From positions 1 through 18,333 of the forward strand of contig UQVI01000016.1 in the NCBI GenBank assembly GCA_900544515.1: a DNA stretch of 18,333 nt. The letters are read 5' to 3'. Below the pieces are notes generated by a model that did not search any database, had not been told where the DNA came from, and worked only from the letters and a program-made list of their open reading frames with translations. Position numbers and translations under genes: made by a program. This DNA comes from an uncultured Oscillospiraceae bacterium (GTDB lineage: Bacteria; Bacillota; Clostridia; Oscillospirales; Acutalibacteraceae). Below are positions 6,057 through 12,230 of the stretch, in pieces (position 1 is the first letter of the stretch; each line of letters begins with the position of its first letter).

Positions 6057-7394
6057 TCAAAGTTCAGTCTGATACATTTTCACATAGGACAAAAGTATTT
6101 CTTTTTCATTCACAAGCTCATCACTGATTACCTTTTCAAGAAGAGCATTGAGAATATCCCCTATTTGCTTACCCTTAAAACCCAATGCCTTTATATCATT
6201 GCCGTTTATAGTCAGCTCTTTTACGGTAAACGGCTCACCCTCCTCAATGATTTTATTCAGCTCGCTTTGTGTTATATCCAGATTTCTCAGTTCCTGCTCT
6301 GTCATCTGAGGATTCTGCGCCAGCTTATCAGCACGCTTTACCTCAATAAGATCACGGAGTCTCTCCTCACCCACTTTGGACAACCACTTTTTAATTTTCT
6401 TTCTGTCTGTACCGATATGCATATCGTGTATCGGTACAAGGAACATCACTCTGTTATAAATTTCATTAGGAACCTTAAGCCTTTCCAATACCGTTTTTGC
6501 ATATTCACCGCTTATTTTCTGATGCCCTTTAAAATGGTCTGTTCCGTTTTCATCAGTGGTTTTTGAATATGCCTTTCCTATATCGTGAAGGAGCATAGTT
6601 ATTCTGAGCGAAAGGTCCTTAGGTGACTGTTCCACTGCCTTGCAGGTATGCTCCCATACATTATAAATATGCCATTTGGTATTCTGCAAAATATTGAATA
6701 TCGGCTCAAGCTCCGGGATAATAACAGCAATTACGTCTCTGTATTCAACAAGAACTTGAAACACATTATCGCCCATAAGCAGTTTGGAAAGTTCCGTAAA
6801 TATACGCTCTGCTGAAACATTTTTCAAAAGCTCTTTATTATTAAAAATAGCTTTTTTCGTTTCAGGCTCAATATCAAATGATAAAACAGCAGCAAATCGG
6901 ATTGCTCTCATAATCCTGAGCGCATCCTCCTTAAAACGTTTATCTGCATCACCGACTGCACGTATCCTTTTATTTTCTATATCTTCTTTTCCGCCGAATA
7001 GGTCAACAAATCCGCAACTGTGGTTATATGCAATTGCATTTATTGTAAAATCTCTTCTGGACAAATCCTCTTTAATATCTGTAACAAACTCAACATTTTC
7101 AGGATGACGGCTGTCCTTATAATCTCCGTCCGTGCGGTAGGTTGTTATTTCAAAATTTTCACCCTCCAGCAGGGCAGTGATCGTGCCGTGCTTAAGTCCG
7201 GTTTCAATAAAGCTTATATGCTCAGCCTGCAGTACCTTTTCGGTTTCCTCAGGCTTTGCAGAGGTGGTTATATCCACATCATCACAGGGATTATTCATAA
7301 TATAATCACGCACACAGCCGCCGACAGCAAATGCCTCATAGCCTGCTTTTTCAAGTGAAGAGATAATTCTTTGTGCTCCGTCTGATATTGTCAT
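6057..7394 (-). CDS. cca: CCA-adding tRNA nucleotidyltransferase (class II)
   Basis: 445 residues. The enzyme adds or repairs the 3' CCA end of tRNAs from CTP and ATP without a template. Visible motifs: the nucleotidyltransferase signature GGCVRD (25-30) with the metal-binding carboxylates in DDVDITT (Asp39, Asp41), the RRDFTINAIAY block (113-123), and the RIMRAIRF helix of the tRNA-binding neck (161-167). A C-terminal HD domain contains LLHDIGK (His270, Asp271) and HDMH. HD-containing members of this family in Firmicutes are CCA-adding enzymes; some bacteria split the job between CC- and A-adding paralogues, which this sequence alone cannot exclude. The ATG follows AGGTGG at good spacing. 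A candidate promoter overlaps the start of the divergent CmpB-like gene. No strong terminator is seen downstream. Confidence 0.92.
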   Translation of the reverse strand: MTISDGAQRIISSLEKAGYEAFAVGGCVRDYIMNNPCDDVDITTSAKPEETEKVLQAEHISFIETGLKHGTITALLEGENFEITTYRTDGDYKDSRHPENVEFVTDIKEDLSRRDFTINAIAYNHSCGFVDLFGGKEDIENKRIRAVGDADKRFKEDALRIMRAIRFAAVLSFDIEPETKKAIFNNKELLKNVSAERIFTELSKLLMGDNVFQVLVEYRDVIAVIIPELEPIFNILQNTKWHIYNVWEHTCKAVEQSPKDLSLRITMLLHDIGKAYSKTTDENGTDHFKGHQKISGEYAKTVLERLKVPNEIYNRVMFLVPIHDMHIGTDRKKIKKWLSKVGEERLRDLIEVKRADKLAQNPQMTEQELRNLDITQSELNKIIEEGEPFTVKELTINGNDIKALGFKGKQIGDILNALLEKVISDELVNEKEILLSYVKMYQTEL

Positions 7395-7423
7395 AATCCC
7401 ACCTGCCTAAAATTGTTATTTGT

Positions 7424-7452
7424 ATTTTACCATAAACAGCACAATAATACAA
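7424..7452 (-). promoter_or_regulatory. Candidate promoter of the CCA gene
   Basis: On the minus strand an extended -10 (TGG then TAAAAT, complement of 7424-7429) is preceded at 17 bp by TTGTAT (complement of 7447-7452, only three of six consensus bases). It reaches to within 3 bp of the start codon of the divergent gene at 7455, so transcription of the two genes may interfere. Confidence 0.5.
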
Positions 7453-7454
7453 AT

Positions 7455-7820
7455 ATGAAAAACTTTTTAACTTATCTGATTGCGGCACTGATAGGCGGCT
7501 GCGGTTACTGCTTAATTGAAATCATATACAGAGGAAGAACACACTACTCAATGTTCTTTGCAGGAGCAATTGTGCTTACCACGTTTTACTATATCAGTAA
7601 AAATTACGAGCTGCCGTTATGGGCAAAATGCCTTGCAGGTATGATTATCATAACAGGAATTGAGCTGGTATTCGGCATCGTATTCAACATCATTTTAAAA
7701 GAGCAGGTATGGGATTATTCAAACGTACCGCTGAACTTCTTAGGTCAGATATGTGTACCCTTTTCCCTGATATGGTTTGTCCTTTCAGGGGTTGCCTTCA
7801 AGGTGCTTGAAAAGGTATAA
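7455..7820 (+). CDS. Small multi-pass membrane protein, CmpB-like (putative ABC-transporter type IV family)
   Basis: 121 residues from the ATG at 7455. It has about four membrane segments: 3-20, 28-45, 54-75 and the C-terminal part after WDYS. The pattern GGCGYCLIEIIYRGRTHYSM near the start and WDYSNVPLNFLGQICVPFSLIWF near the end is characteristic of a widespread clostridial family (Pfam CmpB-type putative ABC transporter IV). No substrate or partner is established that I know of. An in-frame TTG at 7413 would add 14 hydrophilic residues that do not resemble the family. There is no Shine-Dalgarno sequence before the ATG, and a weak -10-like AATAAT lies 6 nt upstream, so the mRNA could be leaderless. 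The stop codon is 1 bp from the stop of the convergent phosphate-transporter gene. Confidence 0.75.
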   Translation: MKNFLTYLIAALIGGCGYCLIEIIYRGRTHYSMFFAGAIVLTTFYYISKNYELPLWAKCLAGMIIITGIELVFGIVFNIILKEQVWDYSNVPLNFLGQICVPFSLIWFVLSGVAFKVLEKV

Positions 7821-7821
7821 A

Positions 7822-9567
7822 TCAGATTTTATATTTATTCAGATACATTTCAAAGGACTGCATAAAGCTCTGATTAGAATTGCTCTTTGCGCCCTTAAGA
7901 TACCGATGTGTCTGATAACTGCCCTGCGACAGCTCAATGATACAAACCGCAAGATTGGAGCAATGGTCCGCAATTCTTTCAAAGGAATTGACAATATCAA
8001 AAAACAGCATACCATTCTCAACACTGCATTCATCCTTCTCCATTCTTTTAGCGTGTCTTGACCTTAGCTGTGCCTTCAGGTTATTTATAACCTGTTCAAG
8101 AGGTTCAACCGTTGCAGCAAGCTGAGTGTCATCATTAATAAAAGCCGTAACTGCCTTCTCCATAATTTCCTTTACGGCACTGCTCATCACCTTAAGATCA
8201 GCATTTGCATCCTCAGAAAAATGTATTTTATCCTTGTGCATCTGCTTTTTAATTTTAAGAATATTTGCGCCGTAATCCCCTATTCTTTCAAAATTACCGA
8301 TTGCGTGATTGAGCTTTGAAATTTTAACCGAATCATCAACACTCAGGTCCATTGAACTGATTTTAACAAGATAGGTTTCCAGCTCATCCTCAAAGGCATC
8401 CAGTCTTTTTTCATTTTCCTTAATCTTTGCCTGCTTGGTATTGGAGTATGCTTTAATAAAATCAATGCAAAGCATAATATTTTCCTTTGCAAGCAGTCCC
8501 ATTTTATCACATTCTTCCTTAACCTTGTCTATGGCAAAGGATGGGGAAATAAGAAATCTTTCCTCTACGAGAGAAGTCTCTGTTTCCTTATTATTGTCAC
8601 ACACAATAAGACAGGCAAGTTTTTCAAGCTGTTTACCGAATGGGAAAAGTACAATTGTTGCAAAAACATTGAAAGCAGTATGAATAACGGCAATATCAGC
8701 CGCACTTACACTATTTTCTATAAACGGCAGTTTAACAATATAATTCACACCGTAAAACAGAATCATAGCAAGTACAACACCTATTGTGTTGAAGGCAAGA
8801 TGAACTACTGCTGTTCGTTTTGCATTTTTGCTTGTGCCTGCCGATGAAATCATAGCAGTAATACAAGTGCCTATATTCTGACCTAAAATAATCGGAAAGG
8901 CTGATGAAACCGTGATGCCGCCTGTAACAGTCAGTGCCTGCAATATACCTACTGATGCAGATGATGACTGAATCACTGCTGTAAGCAAAGCACCGGCAAC
9001 AACACCCAAAACAGGATTGGAGAATTTCGTAAGCAATCCTGTAAAAGCAGGAACATCCCTAAGCGGAGCAACTGCACCGCTCATAGCCTCCATACCGAAC
9101 ATTAAAACGGCAAAACCTAAAAGGATAGAACCGACATTTTTCTTTTTCTCACTTTTGCAAAAACTATAAAGTATAATTCCTATGAGTGCCAGAACAGGCG
9201 TAAAGGACGATGGCTTAAACAGACTGATAAACACATTTGAGCTTTCGATGCCTGTAAGAGACAATAGCCAGCTTGTAATAGTTGTACCTATATTAGAACC
9301 CATTATGATTCCTATAGCCTGACTGAGCGACATAATTTTCGAGTTAACAAAGCCCACAGCCATTACTGTTACTGCAGAAGAGGACTGAATCACAGCAGTA
9401 ACACCGGCACCCAAAAGCAAGCCTTTTATTCTGTTATTCGTCATCTTTTCCAGTATAGTTTCAAATTTACCGCCGCCGAGCTTTTCAAGAGATGCCCCCA
9501 TATAATTCATACCGAACAGGAACATAGCAAGTCCACCCACTAAAGTCAAAACATTAAACACATTCAT
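7822..9567 (-). CDS. Na+/phosphate cotransporter with PhoU-like C-terminal domain
   Basis: 581 residues from the ATG at 9567, which follows TGAGGTGA at proper spacing; a GTG three codons earlier lies inside that ribosome site. The N-terminal half (about 1-320) is the NptA/SLC34-type carrier: two inverted-repeat units, each with the QSSSA signature (61-65 and 200-204) and a downstream G-x-NIGT motif (90-95 and 229-234). The C-terminal part (about 345-560) is a soluble helical PhoU-like domain with two acidic motif regions (NHAIGNFERIGDYG and DIVNSFERIADHC). Such fusions carry out sodium-coupled inorganic phosphate transport, with the PhoU-like part thought to regulate it. It lies 85 bp after the ABC operon on the same strand; I see neither a terminator nor a convincing promoter in that gap. 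There are no other pho genes in view. Confidence 0.9.
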   Translation of the reverse strand: MNVFNVLTLVGGLAMFLFGMNYMGASLEKLGGGKFETILEKMTNNRIKGLLLGAGVTAVIQSSSAVTVMAVGFVNSKIMSLSQAIGIIMGSNIGTTITSWLLSLTGIESSNVFISLFKPSSFTPVLALIGIILYSFCKSEKKKNVGSILLGFAVLMFGMEAMSGAVAPLRDVPAFTGLLTKFSNPVLGVVAGALLTAVIQSSSASVGILQALTVTGGITVSSAFPIILGQNIGTCITAMISSAGTSKNAKRTAVVHLAFNTIGVVLAMILFYGVNYIVKLPFIENSVSAADIAVIHTAFNVFATIVLFPFGKQLEKLACLIVCDNNKETETSLVEERFLISPSFAIDKVKEECDKMGLLAKENIMLCIDFIKAYSNTKQAKIKENEKRLDAFEDELETYLVKISSMDLSVDDSVKISKLNHAIGNFERIGDYGANILKIKKQMHKDKIHFSEDANADLKVMSSAVKEIMEKAVTAFINDDTQLAATVEPLEQVINNLKAQLRSRHAKRMEKDECSVENGMLFFDIVNSFERIADHCSNLAVCIIELSQGSYQTHRYLKGAKSNSNQSFMQSFEMYLNKYKI

Positions 9568-9652
9568 TTTTATCACCTCAGCTGTATATTAACGCGGTAC
9601 AATTAAATGCTGATTTAGTTTGTGTAAAATTATGGTAAAGTATTCAGTTTGA

Positions 9653-10279
9653 TTAAAACTCTCTTTTTTTATAAAACTGTATTGATATAAGTAAAGATAT
9701 GCCAATAAGTATCGCCGCTGCTGCTGCAATTAAAAATGAATATTTGCTCGGCTCAAATTCACTCTCAACAAGCACTCCCTCTGAGCTGTTGAGTGCGGAT
9801 AGTACATTTATCACAACAGCCATTGTTGAAATGATTATAATATTAATAATTCTTCCCTTTAAGTAGCCGAATCTGAATATAATCGGCAGGACAACTGTCG
9901 GTGCTATCGTACCGCAAAACAGCATTATGGATATAAGACTGATCGTATATGAAATACTTAAATTACAAGTAACTGCCAGCACAATGCTTTCAATCAGAAC
10001 AACGGGCACAATGAATATAATCAAAAGAATATATTTTTCCAGCACAATCTTTGTCCTTCCGATTGGAAGGAGAATTTCGTACTTATTCCATTTGTGAGCT
10101 TCATCGTATGCCATTACTGTTATCGGCAGCATTGAGAATATTGCTGCTGAATAATATGCAAAGTACATTGAAGAAGCTTGGGAAACGGCAGATATTATAA
10201 AAAATAACAATCCTATAGGCAAAAGCATCAGGCAATGCTTTTTTATCATTATAAAATCTTTAACAAGTAAACCCTTCAT
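9653..10279 (-). CDS. ABC-2 type transporter permease
   Basis: 208 residues with about six membrane segments and the typical opening MKGLLVKDFIMIKK of short ABC-2 permeases (ABC2_membrane_5 type). The Glu/Arg-rich loop after the second segment (DEAHKWNKYEILLPIGRTKIVLEKY) is the family's conserved cytoplasmic stretch. The start codon overlaps the ATPase stop as ATGA (10276-10279), so the two are translationally coupled and form one exporter. With the GntR gene it makes a three-gene cassette. Comparable YtrA-controlled cassettes in Firmicutes respond to cell-envelope stress or antibiotics; the substrate here cannot be read from sequence. Confidence 0.85.
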   Translation of the reverse strand: MKGLLVKDFIMIKKHCLMLLPIGLLFFIISAVSQASSMYFAYYSAAIFSMLPITVMAYDEAHKWNKYEILLPIGRTKIVLEKYILLIIFIVPVVLIESIVLAVTCNLSISYTISLISIMLFCGTIAPTVVLPIIFRFGYLKGRIINIIIISTMAVVINVLSALNSSEGVLVESEFEPSKYSFLIAAAAAILIGISLLISIQFYKKREF

Positions 10280-11112
10280 CTTTCATACCCTCTTATCATA
10301 TAAACAAATAAATCCTCAAGATTTATAGGTATCAAATTTATATTTCCTTTTACCGCACTCTTTTTCACAACTGCACTTACACCGTATTCATTTTTTCTGA
10401 TACCGAGAACAGACGACTGTTCAAAATCGTTTATCTCATCTTCCGTACACTGAATGATGCAGTAGTTATTAAGGAGTTCGTCCTTCTCTTCAAACAGAAT
10501 TAATTTACCTTTATGCAGAAAGGCTATATAATCACAAAGCTTTTCAAGATCGCTGACGATGTGTGACGAAATCAGAATAGAATGATTTTCATCTCTCGTA
10601 AAATCATAGAAGATATCCAATATTTCATCACGCACAACAGGATCAAGTCCGCTGGTTGCCTCGTCAAGAATCAGCAGCTTTGCATTGTGTGAAAGTGCAA
10701 CGGCAATATACAGCTTCATCTTCATTCCCTTTGAGAAATCCTTTATTTTCTTGTTTAAAGGCAGCGAAAACTTTTTTAGGTAAGAATAGTATTCGCTCTC
10801 ATTCCAGACAGAATAAACATTTTTAAATACAGCATTGATTTCGTCTGCATTAAAGCTTTCGGGCAGACCGTTCTCCTCCATAACAACGCCGATATCCTCC
10901 TTTGACACGGATTTATAATCCTGTCCGAGTATGGAGATACTGCCGCTATCCTTATGAACCATATCAAGAATGAGCTTTATGGTTGTGCTTTTTCCTGCTC
11001 CGTTTTCACCGACCAGTCCCAGAATATATCCACCCGGAAATGCCAGATTCAGATTATCTATTTTAAAGCCCTTATAGGATTTGTTTAAATTTGTTATTTC
11101 AATCGCATACAT
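10276..11112 (-). CDS. ABC transporter ATP-binding protein (YtrB-type)
   Basis: 278 residues, full-length single ATPase domain. Walker A GENGAGKST at 35-43, a degenerate signature FSKGMKMKL at 126-134 (usual LSGGQ replaced, as is common in this subfamily), Walker B LLILDEATSGLD at 146-157, and H-loop His184 in SSHIVSDLE. Residues after about 205 form the variable C-terminal tail. It powers the permease encoded directly downstream. The gene starts 3 bp after the stop of the GntR regulator and overlaps the permease by 4 bp, so the three form one transcript driven by the promoter at 11523-11551. Confidence 0.92.
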   Translation of the reverse strand: MYAIEITNLNKSYKGFKIDNLNLAFPGGYILGLVGENGAGKSTTIKLILDMVHKDSGSISILGQDYKSVSKEDIGVVMEENGLPESFNADEINAVFKNVYSVWNESEYYSYLKKFSLPLNKKIKDFSKGMKMKLYIAVALSHNAKLLILDEATSGLDPVVRDEILDIFYDFTRDENHSILISSHIVSDLEKLCDYIAFLHKGKLILFEEKDELLNNYCIIQCTEDEINDFEQSSVLGIRKNEYGVSAVVKKSAVKGNINLIPINLEDLFVYMIRGYER

Positions 11113-11115
11113 TGT

Positions 11116-11487
11116 TTAATCACCCACCATAATATCAATCATATCAATGATATCCTGCTTACTGAGATTGCAGGACGCTGAAAGCTGAATAATTTTATCT
11201 ATATAGTCCTCAATTTTCTTAAGATTCTCTTCTCTTAAAAGCTCTGTATTCTTCTGTGCTACAAAGCAGCCTTTTCCTGCAACGGTATAAATAAAGCCGT
11301 CGTGCTCAAGCTCATCATAGGCACGCTTTGTTGTGATAACGCTTATCCTTAAATCCTTTGCAAGATTTCTTATAGACGGCAGCGGCTCATCTTCACAAAG
11401 TGTTGAATTAATAATCTGCGCTTTTATCTGATTATAAATCTGCTCATATATCGGAATTCCGCTTTTATTATCAATAAAGATATGCAA
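11116..11487 (-). CDS. GntR-family repressor, YtrA subfamily
   Basis: 123 residues, starting at TTG (11487-11485). The alignment-typical beginning MHIFIDNKSGIPIYEQIYNQIKAQI and a GAGAGG ribosome site 7 nt upstream support this start; the ATG five bases earlier is in another frame. Residues 10-77 form the winged helix-turn-helix (LPSIRNLAKDLRISVITTKRAYDELEHDGFIYTVAGKGCFV). Only about 45 residues of short C-terminal helices follow, which marks the YtrA type: a small dimerisation tail with no large effector domain. It heads the ABC exporter operon. A palindrome overlaps its own -10 box, so autorepression of the whole operon is very likely; the inducing signal is unknown. Confidence 0.9.
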   Translation of the reverse strand: MHIFIDNKSGIPIYEQIYNQIKAQIINSTLCEDEPLPSIRNLAKDLRISVITTKRAYDELEHDGFIYTVAGKGCFVAQKNTELLREENLKKIEDYIDKIIQLSASCNLSKQDIIDMIDIMVGD

Positions 11488-11509
11488 ATCATCGCCTCTC
11501 TTCTTGTTT

Positions 11510-11534
11510 ACTGTATATCTACAGTATATACAGT
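11510..11534. promoter_or_regulatory. Palindromic operator for the YtrA-type repressor
   Basis: Perfect 9-bp arms ACTGTATAT (11510-11518) and ATATACAGT (11526-11534) are separated by 7 nt. A second overlapping palindrome ACTGTA-TATC-TACAGT (11510-11525) shares the left arm. Both cover the -10 box and the transcription start of the GntR operon, the standard place for steric repression. Confidence 0.75.
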
Positions 11535-11551
11535 TAAAACAGATTTGTCAA
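11523..11551 (-). promoter_or_regulatory. Promoter of the GntR-ABC operon
   Basis: On the minus strand a perfect TTGACA (complement of 11546-11551) and TATACT (complement of 11523-11528) are 17 bp apart. The operator lies over the -10 and start region. Confidence 0.85.
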
Positions 11552-11581
11552 TAGAGAATTCAATTTATTTTATGAAAATAT

Positions 11582-11611
11582 CTGACAATATTTTGGACAT
11601 ATTAATAATAC
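11582..11611 (+). promoter_or_regulatory. Candidate promoter of the rubredoxin gene
   Basis: CTGACA (11582-11587, five of six consensus bases) and TAATAC (11606-11611) are 18 bp apart, about 25 bp before the rubredoxin ATG, which has an AAAGGTGA ribosome site. The -10 box is only moderately good. Confidence 0.45.
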
Positions 11612-11636
11612 AGAAAAATGATAAAGGTGATTTTAT

Positions 11637-11792
11637 ATGAAATACGTTTGTGATGTATGCGGCTGGGAATACGATGAAGAAAAGGGATACCCTGAAGGCG
11701 GAATTGCTCCCGGTACAAAATGGGAGAACGTTCCTGACGATTTTCAGTGCCCCCTTTGCTTTGTGGGTAAAGACCAGTTTTCAGAAATGTGA
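11637..11792 (+). CDS. Rubredoxin
   Basis: 51 residues, the normal rubredoxin length. Two metal knuckles CDVCGW (Cys5, Cys8) and CPLCFVGKDQF (Cys38, Cys41) give the four cysteine ligands of a single iron. The conserved core is present: Tyr3, WEYDEEKGYPEGGI, PGTKWENVPDDFQCP. Rubredoxins are cytoplasmic one-electron carriers of anaerobes, often serving peroxide or superoxide reduction or other flavoprotein partners. The start has the ribosome site AAAGGTGA. It is a single gene with its own candidate promoter and it ends at the bidirectional terminator facing the phosphoglucomutase-to-mannosidase operon. The identification is firm; the partner is unknown. The oxidoreductase in the convergent operon is one candidate, without proof. 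Confidence 0.95.
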   Translation: MKYVCDVCGWEYDEEKGYPEGGIAPGTKWENVPDDFQCPLCFVGKDQFSEM

Positions 11793-11797
11793 CAAAC

Positions 11798-11835
11798 AAA
11801 AAAGCAGGCAGTCAGAGAAAGACTGTCTGCTTTTT
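11798..11835. terminator. Bidirectional terminator between rubredoxin and the sugar operon
   Basis: Arms GCAGGCAGTC (11804-11813) and GACTGTCTGC (11821-11830) pair with one G-U wobble around a 7-nt loop, flanked by six A on the left and five T on the right. It works for the rubredoxin transcript on the plus strand and for the five-gene operon on the minus strand. Confidence 0.88.
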
Positions 11836-11840
11836 GTTAT

Positions 11841-12230
11841 TTACTTAAATACGATTTTAACAGGATTTTTCTTATTGAACTTTTCAAGCTCTTCCATAAG
11901 CTGCTTATGCTCATCCTCATTCAGGAGCTCACGCTCTTCAGGATAGTCCCAGCGTTCAAAAGGATTTTCACGGGTACAAAGCATTTTTCCGTCAGCGAGC
12001 ACCCAAGTAAAGGCCAATATCTTTCTTTTATTTTTTACATAATAAAGGACGCCTTCACTGCCCTTTGATACATTTTTGAAATAAGCAAGTCCCTTTGCCT
12101 CCTTCATAATGATCCTTACCTGCTGGTCAGGAGGGAGATTACGAAACTGGTGACGGTTAATCAAAGGAAAAACAATGATTCCAAGTACAAGTATAACAGC
12201 AATTATTATAACAATCTGCATTGCAGACAT
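11841..12230 (-). CDS. Small membrane-anchored protein of unknown function
   Basis: 129 residues from the ATG at 12230, whose A is the last base of the mannosidase stop (TGATG); an overlapping GTG one codon earlier is possible. An AGGAG ribosome site lies inside the end of the mannosidase gene, so translation is coupled. One N-terminal membrane segment (MSAMQIVIIIAVILVLGIIV) is followed by a polar region of about 100 residues. This contains LPPDQQVRIIMKEAKGLAYF, a compact KGSEGVLYYVKNKRKILAFTWVLADGKMLC strand-like section, and a charged helix near the end. I do not recognise the family. It is the last gene of the operon, directly before the terminator. The membrane anchor sets it apart from the cytosolic enzymes ahead of it. 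Confidence 0.75.
   Translation of the reverse strand: MSAMQIVIIIAVILVLGIIVFPLINRHQFRNLPPDQQVRIIMKEAKGLAYFKNVSKGSEGVLYYVKNKRKILAFTWVLADGKMLCTRENPFERWDYPEERELLNEDEHKQLMEELEKFNKKNPVKIVFK

Noticed and set aside
6039..6566. 175-codon plus-strand open frame.
   Set aside because: It lies antisense to the well-supported CCA gene, has no ribosome site and its product is low-complexity and family-less.
9577..9652. Candidate promoter for the phosphate transporter (TTTACA with a 17-bp spacer).
   Set aside because: The matching -10 (TAATTG) has only two consensus bases; not listed as a feature.
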